From contig CAVNZM010000004.1 in assembly GCA_963693365.1 (NCBI GenBank), positions 5,084,001 through 5,148,000 on the forward strand: a stretch of 64,000 bases of DNA, given 5' to 3'. The DNA is from Amoebidium appalachense. Its lineage: Eukaryota; Ichthyosporea. Positions 1 to 31,473 of the stretch are shown piece by piece (within the stretch, counting starts at the first letter, position 1; every line of letters begins with the position of its first letter). A program made the translations under genes and the position numbers. The notes under the pieces are model-generated. The model was not told the origin of the DNA. It saw only the letters and a list, made by a program, of their open reading frames with translations, and did no database searches.

Positions 1-93
1 CCCCCCCACACACACCCACACCCACACCCACATACACCCGCACCCACATACACCCACCAACCTTCCCGTCCCCACCCATACACACACACCCCG
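1..93. repeat. C/CA-rich degenerate simple repeat at window edge
   Basis: The window opens in a mix of CACA, CCCA and CACCC units without an exon-like reading frame. Similar tracts fill introns throughout the window. Confidence 0.9.
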
Positions 94-654
94 CATGTTT
101 CTTCCCCCACTCCCTCACTCAACCCATTTTTTCCAATCCCATTTTCATATTTTCTCTCATGCACACAGTATCTCAATACGGAGGGAGTGCAAAAGTGTAT
201 TCCCGGGGCTCAAAGCGTTGATGAGGGAGTGGCTGCGTATCGTCAGTTCTATTCGGAGGCACAAGAGAGACAGTGTGGGGTGTTGGCCTTTGAGGTCGAA
301 AGGGTACCATTTACCCCACCAAGCGACCTACCCATCGTGTGAAATTAAAGTTTGATTACAGTGGTATGCCGTATTTAAGATTACGTGTATTTTGGCTCTA
401 GCTGGCTAGGATCTTATTTCCAGACCCCACTAGCCCACTATAGGAAAAGGGAAAAATCCTAATTTTCATATATGTTCTGGGGGCTAGCGCACTAGAATTT
501 TATTTTACTAAAATATCTAGCGCTGGAATCTTGGATTCAGGAAAATCTTAAATTCAGCCTACCCCTGTAACTGGATAAAAATTGATGCAAGTACTTAGAA
601 TTGTGGCCTTGATAGGGCCTCCCTGTTGCACTTGAATTTGTGTTTTAACTTTTC

Positions 655-696
<42 letters not shown>

Positions 697-965
697 TTAT
701 TAAATTTATCTTTCTTTATATATATATATATAAGTCTAGTGCTATCTATCTCTGAATGGGCAAAATTTATTCACGTTGATGGCACTACCGTCCCGGTTAA
801 CTCCTTTGGTGTATGAAATCTTGATGTACATAACTTTCAAAACACAATACTTTTAAAGCCCGCTAGCTTAGCGTTACAGCACTATGGTATCCTTAGGGTT
901 GTGTTGCTAGTTATTTATATGACGTTACTTTTTGTGAAACCAAGCGTTCTTAACCACGCGCAGTC
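94..965. other. Unique AT-richer sequence upstream of the ABHD gene
   Basis: No coding exon is convincing here. The stretch contains a poly(T) run of about 35 (658-693), a short (TA)n at 719-732 and several CTAG/GCTAGC motifs. It is the natural place for the 5' flank of the gene that begins at 966, but I see no clear TATA box at a suitable distance. Confidence 0.5.
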
Positions 966-14839
<13,874 letters not shown>

Positions 14840-15335
14840 GGGAGGTTTTTTTTTTCAACCCTTTGCACAGGTTAGGTGACGCCAGTGTGATGTCATTGGT
14901 ATCCAATCGAATGCAGGTACGTGGTGTGATTGGCCATGTTTGGTTGGACAGGTGGCAGAGCGTTTGTGTAACTACTTTAATTAAGGGGGTTTCTTTCGGG
15001 CCGATTTATCGGCCTCTTTCGGGTCAGGTTCAATCATAGTGTGATATCGATGCACATCCAGCCAATCATATCGCTCATTTTCCCTTCGGGTCTGGCCCTA
15101 CCCGAGTTTCTAAAAGAAAACCTCTTTGAATTTTTAAGAGGGCACTGGGAACGCTCAAGAATATGTATAGAAATGGCATGATGTTTTATGATTAAATCAG
15201 ATCAAATCCTGTTGTGCTGTGGTTCAAACAGGATATTATCATTGATTAATGTGCATGGCGATTCGCGGTCCTTTCCTCTATATCTGCGCATGAACGAGTC
15301 CCCCCTATACCCAACTTCTTCTCCTCCCCAGGTGT
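14840..15335. other. Spacer downstream of the ABHD gene
   Basis: Unique sequence with no convincing exon in phase with ABHD exon 12. A GCACAG acceptor and GCAG/GTACGTGG donor bracket 45 bases near 14870-14915, but joining them to exon 12 gives an immediate stop. A GATTAAATCA string near 15189 contains ATTAAA, a possible variant polyadenylation signal. Confidence 0.4.
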
Positions 15336-15455
15336 GCACAAACATAACCACACACACAGAGAGAGAGAGAGACACACACACACAGAGAGAGAGAGGGGGG
15401 GGGGGAGGGGGGAGAGAGAGAGAGAGTCTGGGAGAGAAGAGAGATGGGGGGGGGG

Positions 15456-15519
<64 letters not shown>

Positions 15520-15690
15520 CACGCACACGCACACCAAATATTTTGCACTCCACCCAACCCTTCAAGGCAAAACACATGTGCACACTCCCACGCATTTGTT
15601 TTTTCAAAGTTTTTTTTTTTTTTTTTTGTGTGGGGGGGAGGGGGGGGATGGGAAGGACGGGGGGGGGGGGGGGGAGGGGGGTAAGGTTTA
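15336..15690. repeat. (CA)n, (GA)n and G-rich simple repeats
   Basis: CA and GA dinucleotides (15341-15510) and a T(18)-G block at 15610-15680. Confidence 0.9.
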
Positions 15691-16530
15691 TTATGCCGAT
15701 CGTTGAGTGTTCGAGTCACTGGATGTGGCGTTGCTCTGATGATCATATGTCTAGATCTTTTACAGTGTTGTACATGTGGCATGACAAAGTTTGCCAGTAG
15801 TGCATATGGCCATGGGTTTCACAGTGTGTGCCACCATGAGTGTCTGTGATACTGTGTGCATGTGCATAACTTGATGTGTGACCGTGACGGTGTGTGGAGA
15901 CGTATGCGTGTGCACTCGTGTGCTGTGACACTTTGTGTGTGCGCACGTGTGTGTGTACATGTGTGTGTGTGCGTGTGTGTGTGTGTGTGTGTGTGCGTAC
16001 ATGTGTATGTGTATGTGTGCGCGCGCGGGCACGTGCACTGACGCATGTGCGTGTGAGCACACGAAGCGCCAGGGGGGGAGGGGGGGGCAGACGTCACAGT
16101 GCACCCCGCTGTGCCATAAAAAGGATATCATCGATATCATTGTGTAGGAGTTGCCGTGGTCACATGAGTGTACAATGGTATGTGGGTGGGTGTTGTGTCC
16201 ATTTTGCTTACTGAAACATAACTCGACGACCTGGGCATGCGCATGCCTGTGTGTGCCAGTCCACAGTGCAGCACGTGCCCGGGCCTCAAGTTAGTATGTA
16301 GCACGTCGACGCCATCATATATATGTTCAAACTTTATGATATATATCAACTTTCATGATGTATGCCGGCAGTGAATGGGGGACTTGTTAGTAATACGATG
16401 CGACCCTGCATAATTGTCACTGAAATCATAGTACACTGTCAGTACACAAGAGTTTCTCGTGTGTCTACTTGGCAGACATGTACACACTGTCGCTCTGCCC
16501 GAGGAGAAAATCATCTTGAAAATTTTGATA
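15691..16530. other. Spacer with CG-containing GT repeats, no gene seen
   Basis: Imperfect GT repeats (15930-16045); otherwise unique, with no supported exon. Confidence 0.5.
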
Positions 16531-16534
16531 ATTT

Positions 16535-17400
<866 letters not shown>

Positions 17401-17997
17401 CGGGCGGGAGCGCAAAGACGGATGTCTTTAAAAAAGATATACATAAAGCATGTAAAAATATGCACGGCAATGTCCCGCTACAAGTATGGTTACGTGTTAG
17501 ACTCTCTCTCTTTCTCACACACTCTCTCTTTCTCTCTCCCCGATGGCATCGCTTCCAATGAATAGTACATTGCGAGCGAGCCTCCTGATTGGCTTCACAC
17601 TCTGATTGGCTGCACATTAGCTACAGAAAGTAGGGTACCGTTTTCGCACCCGATCTATGCAATATCTCAGCTCCCGATAGAGATAAACGGATACTTTCTT
17701 TTTGTCGGAGTAAGAATATCATGTAAATCTTTAGTTATTAAAATAAAAAACAACGCTTCTGGTCTAATTTATTAACAGAAACATGAAAAGCAAATGCTGC
17801 CAAGATCTCCCATTAACCGAACACCTCGATCTTCACAACTATTGGTTACATATCATATGTTTACTTGTCGGCTTGTGAATGATGGCTCTATGTCGACATT
17901 CCGGAACCAATCGACTTCAGTTTCCGCACTTACTTACGTCAGGAATGGATCTTGCCAGAGCCAATGAAATCATCCGATCTGGTGTTCGGTTAAATAT

Positions 17998-18950
17998 GTT
18001 GAACAGTCGTCTTGATCCTGGAGATTTAGCGCCGCCATGACCTGAAAGATTTAGCGAACATAAATGTAGGCCTATACAATATATAGTTAGCTTATAAATT
18101 CCTAGCCTGTCGCAATACCTTGATTCTCCATCGCCCTACTATAGAGAGTTATGCTCTTGGCACCGTCCTTCTCATTGGTAGTTGCATTCAGTTACCATTA
18201 TTAGAGTTACCATAATTAGATTACGAACCCGTGTTACCATTATTGGAGTTATGCCATAATCAGATTGCGAGCCCTGTACTTGATTTCTATTGGTTGATGC
18301 TTTAGATCCGCAAAGGTATATAAAGCACGCACTCGAGCTCAGTCATCCAGTGAGCAGTTAAGTTGGCAAACAAGTAAACAGTAAGCAACAAGTCACTTCA
18401 AGTCTACAAGTCAGCCAGCCAACACAGTCATCACGCCGCCGCCAGCCGAGTCATCTACAAGTGCCGTCTACATCAAGTGGCCCCTTCAACACTTCCGCGA
18501 AGAGACGCTAGGGTTGCATCTACGACAAGTGGCCAGGCCAAGGGCATGCTACGACTGATATATGACTGACTGCTGATGCTGCTACACACACATACACATA
18601 TTCGATTCTACACTAGCTAGAACTAATCATGCTTTAGCACAACCTTATATAGACTCTAGACTCTAGCATAGTACACTATATTAATATTACTGCCTTTTCG
18701 CTATAGTCTAAGAGTTATACACAATATTCGAAATCACTCTCTCATACAAGGTCATGTATATATATAACGAACAGCCTAGGATAAAATGGATTATTGTCCA
18801 GCCTTAGCCACGCGCAGAACCTTTTACATGTACCATTGTGTCATGTAGCCTGCCGAGGCAAGCCTAGGGCCTACGAGCTGAATAAATACCCAAGTAAGGC
18901 TTCTAAGTCCTGTCTCATGCAAAGTTTTTCTCTCTGCAATGTCCATTCAT
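17998..18950 (+). mobile_element. LTR-like promoter/terminator segment, possible solo LTR
   Basis: TATATAAAG (18317-18325) is followed about 25 bases on by CTCAGTCATC, a typical TATA plus initiator pair, and then by AATAAA (18882-18887) about 550 bases later. A compact U3-TATA-R-poly(A) order is LTR-like. Upstream lies a ~55-bp imperfect direct repeat (GTTACCATTATT..., about 18194 and 18231) and inverted CCAAT boxes (ATTGGTA, ATTGGTT). The element ends and a target-site duplication could not be fixed, and no gag-pol is adjacent. It may equally be an ordinary promoter for a noncoding transcript. Confidence 0.4.
18312..18350 (+). promoter_or_regulatory. TATA box with initiator
   Basis: TATATAAAG followed 18-25 bases downstream by CTCAGTC. 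This is one of four such TATA/TCAGT-type pairs in the window (also near 21131, 30599 and, on -, 49320). Confidence 0.5.
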
Positions 18951-19264
18951 TTATAAGTTAGGAGCACAAGGCACACACTCACTTATAATTATGATGGCCC
19001 CGCACACATAATTATTTGTTTACACGCTTCCACACAGTGTCACTTTCTTATCGCGCCTCATCGCTGCCTTCCTCCTCGGCACCACTGGTAGTTTTACATA
19101 TATTTGTATGACTCCTGGAACAGCCACCCCTAGTAGTACGGTGTCGACGTCACCTCTGGGCCACACATCACAAAGTTACATGTGTGGTATATACACACCA
19201 GAGCCCCATTATGATAGTAGCGTGGCTCGCTGCTTCGCGGGAGACGGAGAAAGTCACGATCTCT

Positions 19265-19613
19265 AGACTGCACACTCACGCACACCGATCTTCCCCCCCT
19301 CCTAGCTCCTAGCTTTCACACAGACACCCCACGTGACCGTCTCAGACTCTCTGTCTTCAACTCCAACTAACTAAATGAGATGACGATCAGATGCTACCAG
19401 AGAGAACATAGCCTATGATTTGATATCATCCTGCCGGAGTCGATACTGGGAGCGGCCTCGGATTTGGGAGATCTAGAGAGAGATTACTTAATAAATTTAG
19501 TCAGTTAACGTTGGAGTTGAAGACAGAGAGTCTGAGACGCGGTCACGTGGTGTGTGTATGAAAGCTAGGAGCTAGGAGGGGGGAAAGATCGGTGTGCGTG
19601 AGTGTGTGTGTGC
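19265..19613. mobile_element. Foldback/MITE-like element with ~105-bp terminal inverted repeats
   Basis: Left arm 19268-19372 and right arm about 19499-19610 are reverse complements over about 105 bases with only a few mismatches or small indels. They share CACGCACACCGATCTT, CTCCTAGCTCCTAGCTTTCA, CACGTGACCG and TCTGTCTTCAACTCCAAC. The roughly 125-base centre has no coding potential. This is the structure of a non-autonomous inverted-repeat DNA element; the superfamily is not identifiable without the transposase or duplicated target. Confidence 0.85.
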
Positions 19614-20175
19614 GAAATGCAAAAACACCACCATATACCCACCATTCGTAGAAAGAAAAGTATGGCTCCCCAAAAACCCAAGACACCAACAAATACACCC
19701 CCCACACACACCCGGCCAGCCTGTTCTGACTGCCGGAACACACGCAGACGTCGACCCAGTGTGACCTGTAAAACCCACCTTTTAGTCCACAAAAACATTG
19801 CCACAGCATACGTACAACAACACATAATGCTAGGCAGCAACCCCACGCCACCACCAACACCACACCCCATCATCCACCCATACCCACCGTAAATACTATA
19901 CACAACACTTAGGACTTCCCAATACTGTAGATCGACCAATGAGAGCCCTCGGTTAACGTTTTTTGCTAGGTTTTGAATGGAGGGGAGGACTGGAGCCTCC
20001 TGCCGGCGTGGCTGGGGTAGTAGCCCTGGGCAAATTGTGTACTTATAGTTAGGTTGTGAAGGATGGTTTAGCTAAGTTAGCTGAACTCACTCATAGATAG
20101 CACCTTAACTAGTGTACTGTCGGTGCTGTGTGGTAGACGGTAGTTTCCCTAGAGGGCCCTCCGGGAACAAAACGT

Positions 20176-20497
20176 GGTAAAATAATAACAATAATAATAA
20201 TAATAATAAAAATGAGTGTGTGTGTGCGTGTTTTATGTTTGTTTGTTTTTGTGTGTGTGGGGGGGGGAGGGGGGGGGGGAGTTTGGGGGGGGGGGGGGGG
20301 GGGGGGGGGAGCATCATATGGATTGTGGGATGGTGCACTGCACGTGGCCTGGCCACGAGGGGAAAGCCATTCTGCGTCGGGTGGATGGGTGGCGTGGGAT
20401 GGGGATGGGTGTTTGGGGGATGGGGTGCCAGTTGTGGGGTTGTTGTTGTTGGTGGTGGTGGTGGTGGTGGTAGTGGTGGTAGTGGTGGTGGTGGTGT

Positions 20498-20535
<38 letters not shown>
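20176..20535. repeat. (AAT)n, G-rich and (TGG)n tracts
   Basis: About 8 AAT units (20181-20208), GTGTGTTTT, poly(G) at 20258-20310, (GGT)n at 20446-20490 and about 34 G at 20500-20534. Confidence 0.9.
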
Positions 20536-21128
20536 TGGATGATGAAACTGTGGGAAAACAAAACAGATCACGTGAGTCGTGATGTGATTCACTATGTTTT
20601 GATATCCAATCTAAGCTTCGAGTGAACTTTAGGCCTCATTTACACGATTGCCAAACTGCCGAACAGCCATAGATAGTGCCGCGCGTGGCCGAGTGACTCC
20701 GCCGAGGCTCCAAGCTTTATATCATGGTCATATGCATGCATGTATGTGGTGCAATTGCACGCGCAACGGTGATCAATAGAGTTTCGAGCTGCAAAATTCA
20801 ATATCAAGCCTTCTATGACTATATTAATTCAGTAGTCGATTTTTCTACATCTTTGGGTTATCAATCTATTAATGGTTGTACATAGCAAATAGAATTGTTC
20901 ATGACTCACTGATTCAATTGAAAGTTTTAGAATGGCGAATCAAACTTTAAAAAACACCCTATTGGCTAAAGTTTTCCGTCAATAGGATATCAGAAAATCT
21001 TCATGGTGTAGGGGGACACTGTTGTGGTGCCGCTTTAGCCAATCAAAAAGCAGCATTGCTTCCCGATTTAAGAGGCAAACTTCGGCACCAGGGCTTATCT
21101 GAGTCAAGCGAGTTGATTGGTTGGCTGA

Positions 21129-21192
21129 ATAGGCCAGGGCTATATAAATATGTGATATTGAACGATTTATTTGGTATTTGCATTCAGTCCGC
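21129..21192 (+). promoter_or_regulatory. TATA box and initiator-like element upstream of the GATA gene
   Basis: GCTATATAAATATG near 21131 is followed about 45 bases on by ATTCAGTCC. The GATA coding exon lies about 1 kb downstream and is preceded by a plausible 3' splice site (TTTTGCCAG/GTTAGG, 22150), so a 5' noncoding exon starting near 21170 is possible. Confidence 0.3.
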
Positions 21193-21199
21193 CAATCAC

Positions 21200-22150
21200 T
21201 GTAGTTCCTGTCCTCTTGGTTCACCTATCAACTGCCTTTCTCAGACCGTTGTAGTGCCAGCAAGATTAGCAATCGCTTTTCTTGCTGCAAATTTTTGCTG
21301 GATATAGAGGGCTTGCATATCTACTGGCCGTATTTCCTTCCAGGTTTACGATTATGCAAAAACCTATATTTCCTTCCAGTTTTACACTCAAATAGAGTCT
21401 TTTTATACCCTTTTGGTACATATAATAAGCAAAGAATTATAAGAGGACGCTTGACGGAAACGCTTTACAATAAGTCATAAATAGTGTGCTTTGTCGTGCA
21501 CATAGAGTAGGCTGCCATGCCTTATGTACACGCTCGAAGGGTCATAGTTGGGTTTTTTTGTAGATATACCTACGCGTAAATTATATCTGTCAGCTAGGTC
21601 TGCAACAGATGAGATCATGCGGAACAGTCATAATGGCCGACACGCCCGGAGTGTACAGTGAGAGTGTGCAGGAGACTTTGTCTTTTATGATTTTTCTACT
21701 ATACATAAGTAGCCTCATAGCGCATATGTTCTACTTTACGGTCCGCGCACATAAATATTGCTAACGTAAGCTCATATGTAGACACATCAAACCGTATCTG
21801 CCTTAGCTTACGTTCTGTTGAGTTTGTCCTTTGGAGTCCCCTCTTCTCGAGTCATACGATAGAAAACTGGAGTTGTGTAAATGCACACGCATGCCCAGAT
21901 GATGGTGCTTTGCAAATGTTCTGAATTTCACACGTAGACACGTGTTTGCAAGCTCATCGAATATGTCCACATGATCCATCTTTTTATAACAAAGGAAACG
22001 TGTTTTTATTAGCATGCCTCGCTAGTTTCGGTTGCTAACATGTACTCATCCTTGCACCATTGCTTCAGGAACACCAATATTCACACTACATACACGGAGT
22101 TCAAACCAGTAGAACACTGCATTTATGCGTCTAGCCACCTGTTTTGCCAG
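21200..22150. other. Unique spacer or 5' intron of the GATA gene
   Basis: No simple repeats and no recognised exon; ORFs here are short and lack splice context. Confidence 0.4.
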
Positions 22151-22156
22151 GTTAGG

Positions 22157-26230
<4,074 letters not shown>

Positions 26231-26301
26231 GCTTGTATGATTGCTTTCCGATCAAGTGCAGCCTTGATATGATCAGAAGTTTTGAATTGGCAACAAGGGA
26301 T

Positions 26302-26338
<37 letters not shown>

Positions 26339-27062
26339 GCCGCGGGAGGAGAGGGGGGGGGGGGGGGGGGGGGGGGGTCAGTGTACTGTAGTATACGTAA
26401 TCTACCAGTGTCGATTCCGTAAGGATCTGCTTTCGAAATGTACTCGTATGCCGTGCGGTAAAAACGTTTTTTTAAGTATTTTTGTATTTTTCATGTAACC
26501 TAATCATGAACTTCAATCGGATAGCCAGATGGTGTTGTGCGCCATTGTCATCAATTGCAAAGAGAGTACGTCGAGTACTCAAAGCAAATTTAACGACCTG
26601 TACAACAGACCTCTCCCGATATATTTTCACTGAGTAACCATCTAACCTCGAATGTGGCTTGACTAAGATTACTCCTACTTTTTAACTTGTTTTATTGATT
26701 ATAAAAACTGTTGTGTTGCGCCAAAACTTCCCCTCGGATTTCCATATCTGGCTAATCGGTGTGATCGCGCGCCGCAATGATTATTGGTCCCGTGACAAAA
26801 TTTATTGCGATACTAAAAAACAACGGTTCAAGCTCAAAGTAAGGCTTTGGGTTCAGGACCTTTTGGAGACTATCATACCGATATTACTCCCGGGGTCACG
26901 AGAGGAGGTGGAGAGTGTGAAAGAAGGGGGGGAGGGGAGGGGGGGGGGGGGGGGGGGGGGGAAGGGGCGCCCGGAGGGAGGGGGGGGGGGGCAGACCAGG
27001 TACCTCCTGCTCGGGGTTCATTGCAGAGCTTCCCCACCCCCCTCCCCCTCCTCCCCCCTCCC

Positions 27063-27093
<31 letters not shown>

Positions 27094-27135
27094 ACACACA
27101 CACAGACTGATGCCAGTGCCTTCCTCTCCCCATGA
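26231..27135. other. Unrecognised sequence with isolated exon-like stretches
   Basis: A stretch after TCTGTTTCAG (26230) reads for about 26 codons in one frame, and 26695-26850 is open before a CAAA/GTAAGG donor, but no acceptor-donor pair links them in phase. G runs occupy 26305-26377 and 26939-26990; C and CA follow at 27030-27104. Confidence 0.3.
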
Positions 27136-27396
27136 CCCAAATAATTCATTTGGCGAGTTGTAGGCCGCTTTCCAAAAGAAGGGACTCATCTGTTCCGACA
27201 TATGGCACCTGTCAGGGGGAACAGCCGGGACCGGGGTCTCACTCCCCCTTCCCCCCCCCTCCCCCCCCCCCCCTTCCTCCCCCCTCTCTTCCCCCCCCCT
27301 CCCCCCAAATAGTTATCAGTAGTGGTGTGCACGTCACACTTAACGTTGGGATGTGTGTGCGTTTGTGAACGTTTGAGTCCGTAAAGGTGCGTGCAC

Positions 27397-27477
<81 letters not shown>

Positions 27478-28340
27478 ACATAGCAGTTCTCCAGCAGTTC
27501 TTCACTGCAGGAGCAGGCCGCATAGTGAGGAAGTGCAGTGATTGTGACACTGGGGTTGTGTGATTGCTCGAGGGGGGTTGTGGGGGAAATTCTTGGAGTT
27601 CAACGGTGGATGGGAAGAATACAAGGGTGGGTGGGTGGTGGTGGTGGTGGTGGTGGTGTGGGGGGGGAGGGGGGGGGGGGGGGGACTGGGGGGGGCTGGG
27701 GCTGCAGGCCACTGTAAAACATTTTTGAAATTGTTCACCGGAATATTGCCTTAAGTTATTAGGGGGTAACTATTATATTCAACCAGATTTAGACACCCTA
27801 AGGCCCGCGAGAGGCGACAAGGAGCGCATTTGGACAAAGGGCCCCCCCAGGGGATGGATGGGTGGTTGGGGAAGGGGAGGAGGGGAGGGGCGCCCGGGGG
27901 GGGGGGGGGAGGGGGGGGGGGGGGGGGTTGTTGTCCATTTAGTACTGCAGTAAGGCTTTGTTTAGGAAGTCATTGACTTGATTTCCGAATTGCAAAGATC
28001 GCTTGATTAGAGCTCTAACCTGCTGGGCCCAAGAGATAAAACACCGTGATTGACATAAAGCCGCGGGGGAGGGGGGAGGGGGGGGGAGGAGGAGAGGGGA
28101 GGAAGGGGAAGCGGAAAGGGGGGGAAAGGGGGGGAGGGGGAGCCCTACGTGCCCCCCCCATCCCCCCCCCCCCACCCACCGTAGGCCCCCCACCCCCCCA
28201 CCCCCCTCCCCCCGTCTAGACGGGTGCAACTGCCCGTACCCCATATCCCCCCTTCCCCCCTCCCTGCCCCCTTCGTTCCCCAAAAGAGAAGGGGGGAAGC
28301 CACGTGCATACACTCATATGCATCTCATATCTGTATTGTA
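27136..28340. other. Spacer with C/G blocks and (GT)n
   Basis: TTGTAG/GCC near 27163 opens an 80-base protein-like stretch without a good donor. (GT)n at 27398-27472, (GGT)n at 27635-27660 and several poly(G) or poly(C) blocks follow. Confidence 0.3.
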
Positions 28341-28424
28341 GCTGGGAAGGAGGGGCCCCGGGCTGGGGGACCAACCATTCAGTGTGGCACCCGCGGAGCA
28401 TGTGCCAGGTGGCCATGATCTCGA

Positions 28425-28525
28425 CTTTCTCTCTCCCTCTCTCTCACTCACTCTCACTCTCTCTCTCTCAGTCTCTCTCTCTCTCTCTCTCCCCGATCTC
28501 TCTCTCTCTCTCCCCCTCCCTCTGA

Positions 28526-28573
<48 letters not shown>

Positions 28574-28609
28574 CTCTCTCTCTCTCTCGACTCTCTCTCT
28601 CTCCGACTC

Positions 28610-28644
<35 letters not shown>

Positions 28645-28775
28645 CCCCCCCCCCTCTCTGTGTCTCTAGAGCTTTCTCACTCTCTCTCTCTCCCCCCTCC
28701 CCCCTCTCCCTCCCTCTCTTTCTCCCCCCACCCCCTCTCTGGCTCTCTCTATCTCCCCCCCTCCCCCCTTCCACT
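28425..28775. repeat. (CT)n-rich block
   Basis: CT repeats interrupted by CTCGA, CTCCGA and CCCC units, with no gene. Confidence 0.9.
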
Positions 28776-28989
28776 CTCGACATTAGCCTTCTCCAAAGCT
28801 CCCTCGAAGGCCTTCTCTCCACTCCGGCCCCCCTACATGCTCACCTCCCCCCTCCCTCCAGTCCCTCGGCGCTCCGGAGGCCGCGAGTCCCCCTCCTCCG
28901 CCCCCGGCCCTCCCTTCCCAGGCCCCAACTTTGCCCTTTGCAATTGGTGCCCATGCACTGATGATGCAGGTCTAATAATACTGCACGTG

Positions 28990-30595
28990 TACACGGTTTA
29001 GAATGCATAATTATTATATATGACATGTGTATGTTATCATAGATAGGCTATGACATACTATTAAATATTAGTAGTGAACAAGACTGGCTGGCGTCGAGAC
29101 TCCGGTGATCGTGAGGCAACAGCTCACCTTGATATCACTGGTACTTGTAAAAAGTTCACTATTAGATGGACCAAGTGCATATGCAATTCCTATTACATGT
29201 CAACGAACCGGTGTACGAATACATATTGCCGATAGGGCTGCACGTGCATACATAACATATGCAGACACGGCAGTATGCATTCACTGGAGAAGTTATAATA
29301 GATATGATAAGTTTTAATAGAAACTTTGGTCCGGGGTCGGGAGAGAGAGAGGGGGCGCCCAGGGAGGGCCGTACGATGCAACTTGCGAGATGCTCCGTGT
29401 ACATGTACACTCCGCACGGCGATGCAAACCGTGAGTGCATGATTATTTTTGGTATCATGCATAAGCATTCAATCATTACGTAGGCTGGTGCTATGGCCTG
29501 CCCATACGTAAACACGCATGCATATATGCATAATATGTAATTCCTTCTCAGTGATCAGAGGCTGGTTATAATTATAAACACAGAATATTGTGTGTTTAAC
29601 TGAATGGCACGGACATACTCTCGAGCTATCTGCCCGCCACCGGCGGCAGTAATAGTACTAATATTAGTGCATGTCCTGTCGGTAGCACTTAACTAAAGTT
29701 TACATTGTGACGTACACACGCAGTGTCCGCGTACGTGTGACAGTCTGACACGTCCGGGCCCCCTCTGCTGATGCAACGCGCGTGGGGGCTGCACTTCACT
29801 GTGCTTCATGATCACTGAAGAAACTGAAGTGTCAGGAGGGAAACAAGGCGACTGTAGGGTCGAATGGGATATCTGATTGGAAGATGGAGCATCACCGGGG
29901 TTCATAGGCAAATTTAAGTTTTTGATTTATTTGAATTTGTTGAAAAGCCCAAATTACCACCAATATAATTATAGATAATTTGGAAAAAATTTAAAAATAA
30001 CACTTTTTTGAAAATTACGGTAATCCAATAAAAGTTCTGCTATAATATACTGGTTACAAATGTATTTCTAATAGCGAAATTACGTTTCAATAACCATTCT
30101 GGTACTCTTGTAATTTGGTGCCATTGGGGTGCCAAATTCCCCCAGATTGCCATGGTGCGATCGCCGTTTGAGGTAAGCCCGCATCCAATCAGAGATCGAG
30201 CTTGTGACAGCTTTTGCTAGAAGAGCCGATGCATTTTGGTAGAGCAGATGAGATCATGACTCCCATGATATCATGGTGATAATCCCATGTTTGCCAAAAG
30301 GTCCACGTGCAAGAGGGCCCACGTCTCAGACCTAAATACATACATACTAAATTACTGATGTACATATATATATGTTACACATACATAAATTTGATAGATG
30401 TATGCATGTACACATGCATGAACTAAGAACCATTTCTGCCAATCAATAATATTGCGCCACGGTGCTTCATTACGGGTGACTCGATCGGTTGGTTTCGGTT
30501 CACGGTGTTTTGCCAATCGTGCATGCGCACATGCATTGCGACATGATCTCAGCAGATTCTCACGGTGTTGTGTGACGTACATGCACGTGTGCCCA
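28990..30595. other. Long unique intergenic stretch
   Basis: About 1.6 kb with almost no simple repeats, unusual for this window, and no supported exon. Purine-pyrimidine alternations (TGCATATATGCATAAT, 29518-29535) and many CATG/ATGCAT words occur. Confidence 0.4.
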
Positions 30596-30596
30596 C

Positions 30597-30635
30597 CATA
30601 TATAAACTCGACTCGCCATCATCATTCAGCCATGC
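30597..30635 (+). promoter_or_regulatory. TATA box and initiator-like element
   Basis: CATATATAAACTCG is followed about 28 bases on by ATTCAGCC, then ATGs at 30632 and 30756. The spacing is that of a TATA/Inr core promoter. Confidence 0.45.
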
Positions 30636-30755
30636 ACTTCCGGCCCCGGACTATTCTTGATCGCATATCCTGCTCGCTGACCGAACAACTATCACTGACA
30701 TCACTATGGTCCAGCGCACACTACTGTAGACCGGTCCAGCTGCGACTCCTGGCCC

Positions 30756-31216
30756 ATGGACCAGGCTGTAACCGCTAAGTTAGAAGAAACGCCATATGCA
30801 TGCCATATGGCCATTTATGATGGCCACTGTGAGCAGAGATATGAGGGGTGCGCACACGTGGGTGCCAGGATGGGTGGGCACCGAGGGCCGGAGGGCGCGA
30901 GGAGAGGAGGAGGAGGCTGGGGGGGGGGGGGGGGGGGGGGGGGAACTTTGCCAGATTCCACCCCCGAATCTCTATATAGCTAGCTAATTACAGGAAAGTT
31001 TCTTCTTCCGACGAGGGAGGGAGGGGGAGAGAGAGAGGTGGGGGGGCGGGGGGAGGGAGGGAGGGAGGAATGGAGGGAAGGGGGGAGGGGGGAGGGGGAG
31101 GGAGGGAGGGACGGGGGGAGGGAGGGGGGGGGGGAGGGAGGGAGAGGGAGGGAAGTGGGGGAGGCAGGGAGGTAGGGAGGGAGAGAGAGGGAGGCGGGGG
31201 AGGGGGGGGGGGGGGG

Positions 31217-31258
<42 letters not shown>

Positions 31259-31401
31259 TTCAAGGAGAGAGAGAGAGGGAGAGAGAGATGTAATATTAGA
31301 GTGTCGGAGAGAGGGGAAAGAGAGAGATGATATCTCTCTGAGCTGAGAAAGCTGAAGGGATTGATGGCATGAGAGAGAGGCTCGAGAGCATGAGAGAGAG
31401 C

Positions 31402-31473
<72 letters not shown>

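Noticed and set aside
19602-19892. 96-codon ORF with CSDC...CK pattern
   Set aside because: Begins inside the inverted-repeat arm, has no conserved zinc-binding spacing and no promoter or splice context.
28384-29001. 205-codon ORF ending in a proline-rich tail
   Set aside because: Mostly (CT)n translation; the 3' part lacks an acceptor and family similarity.
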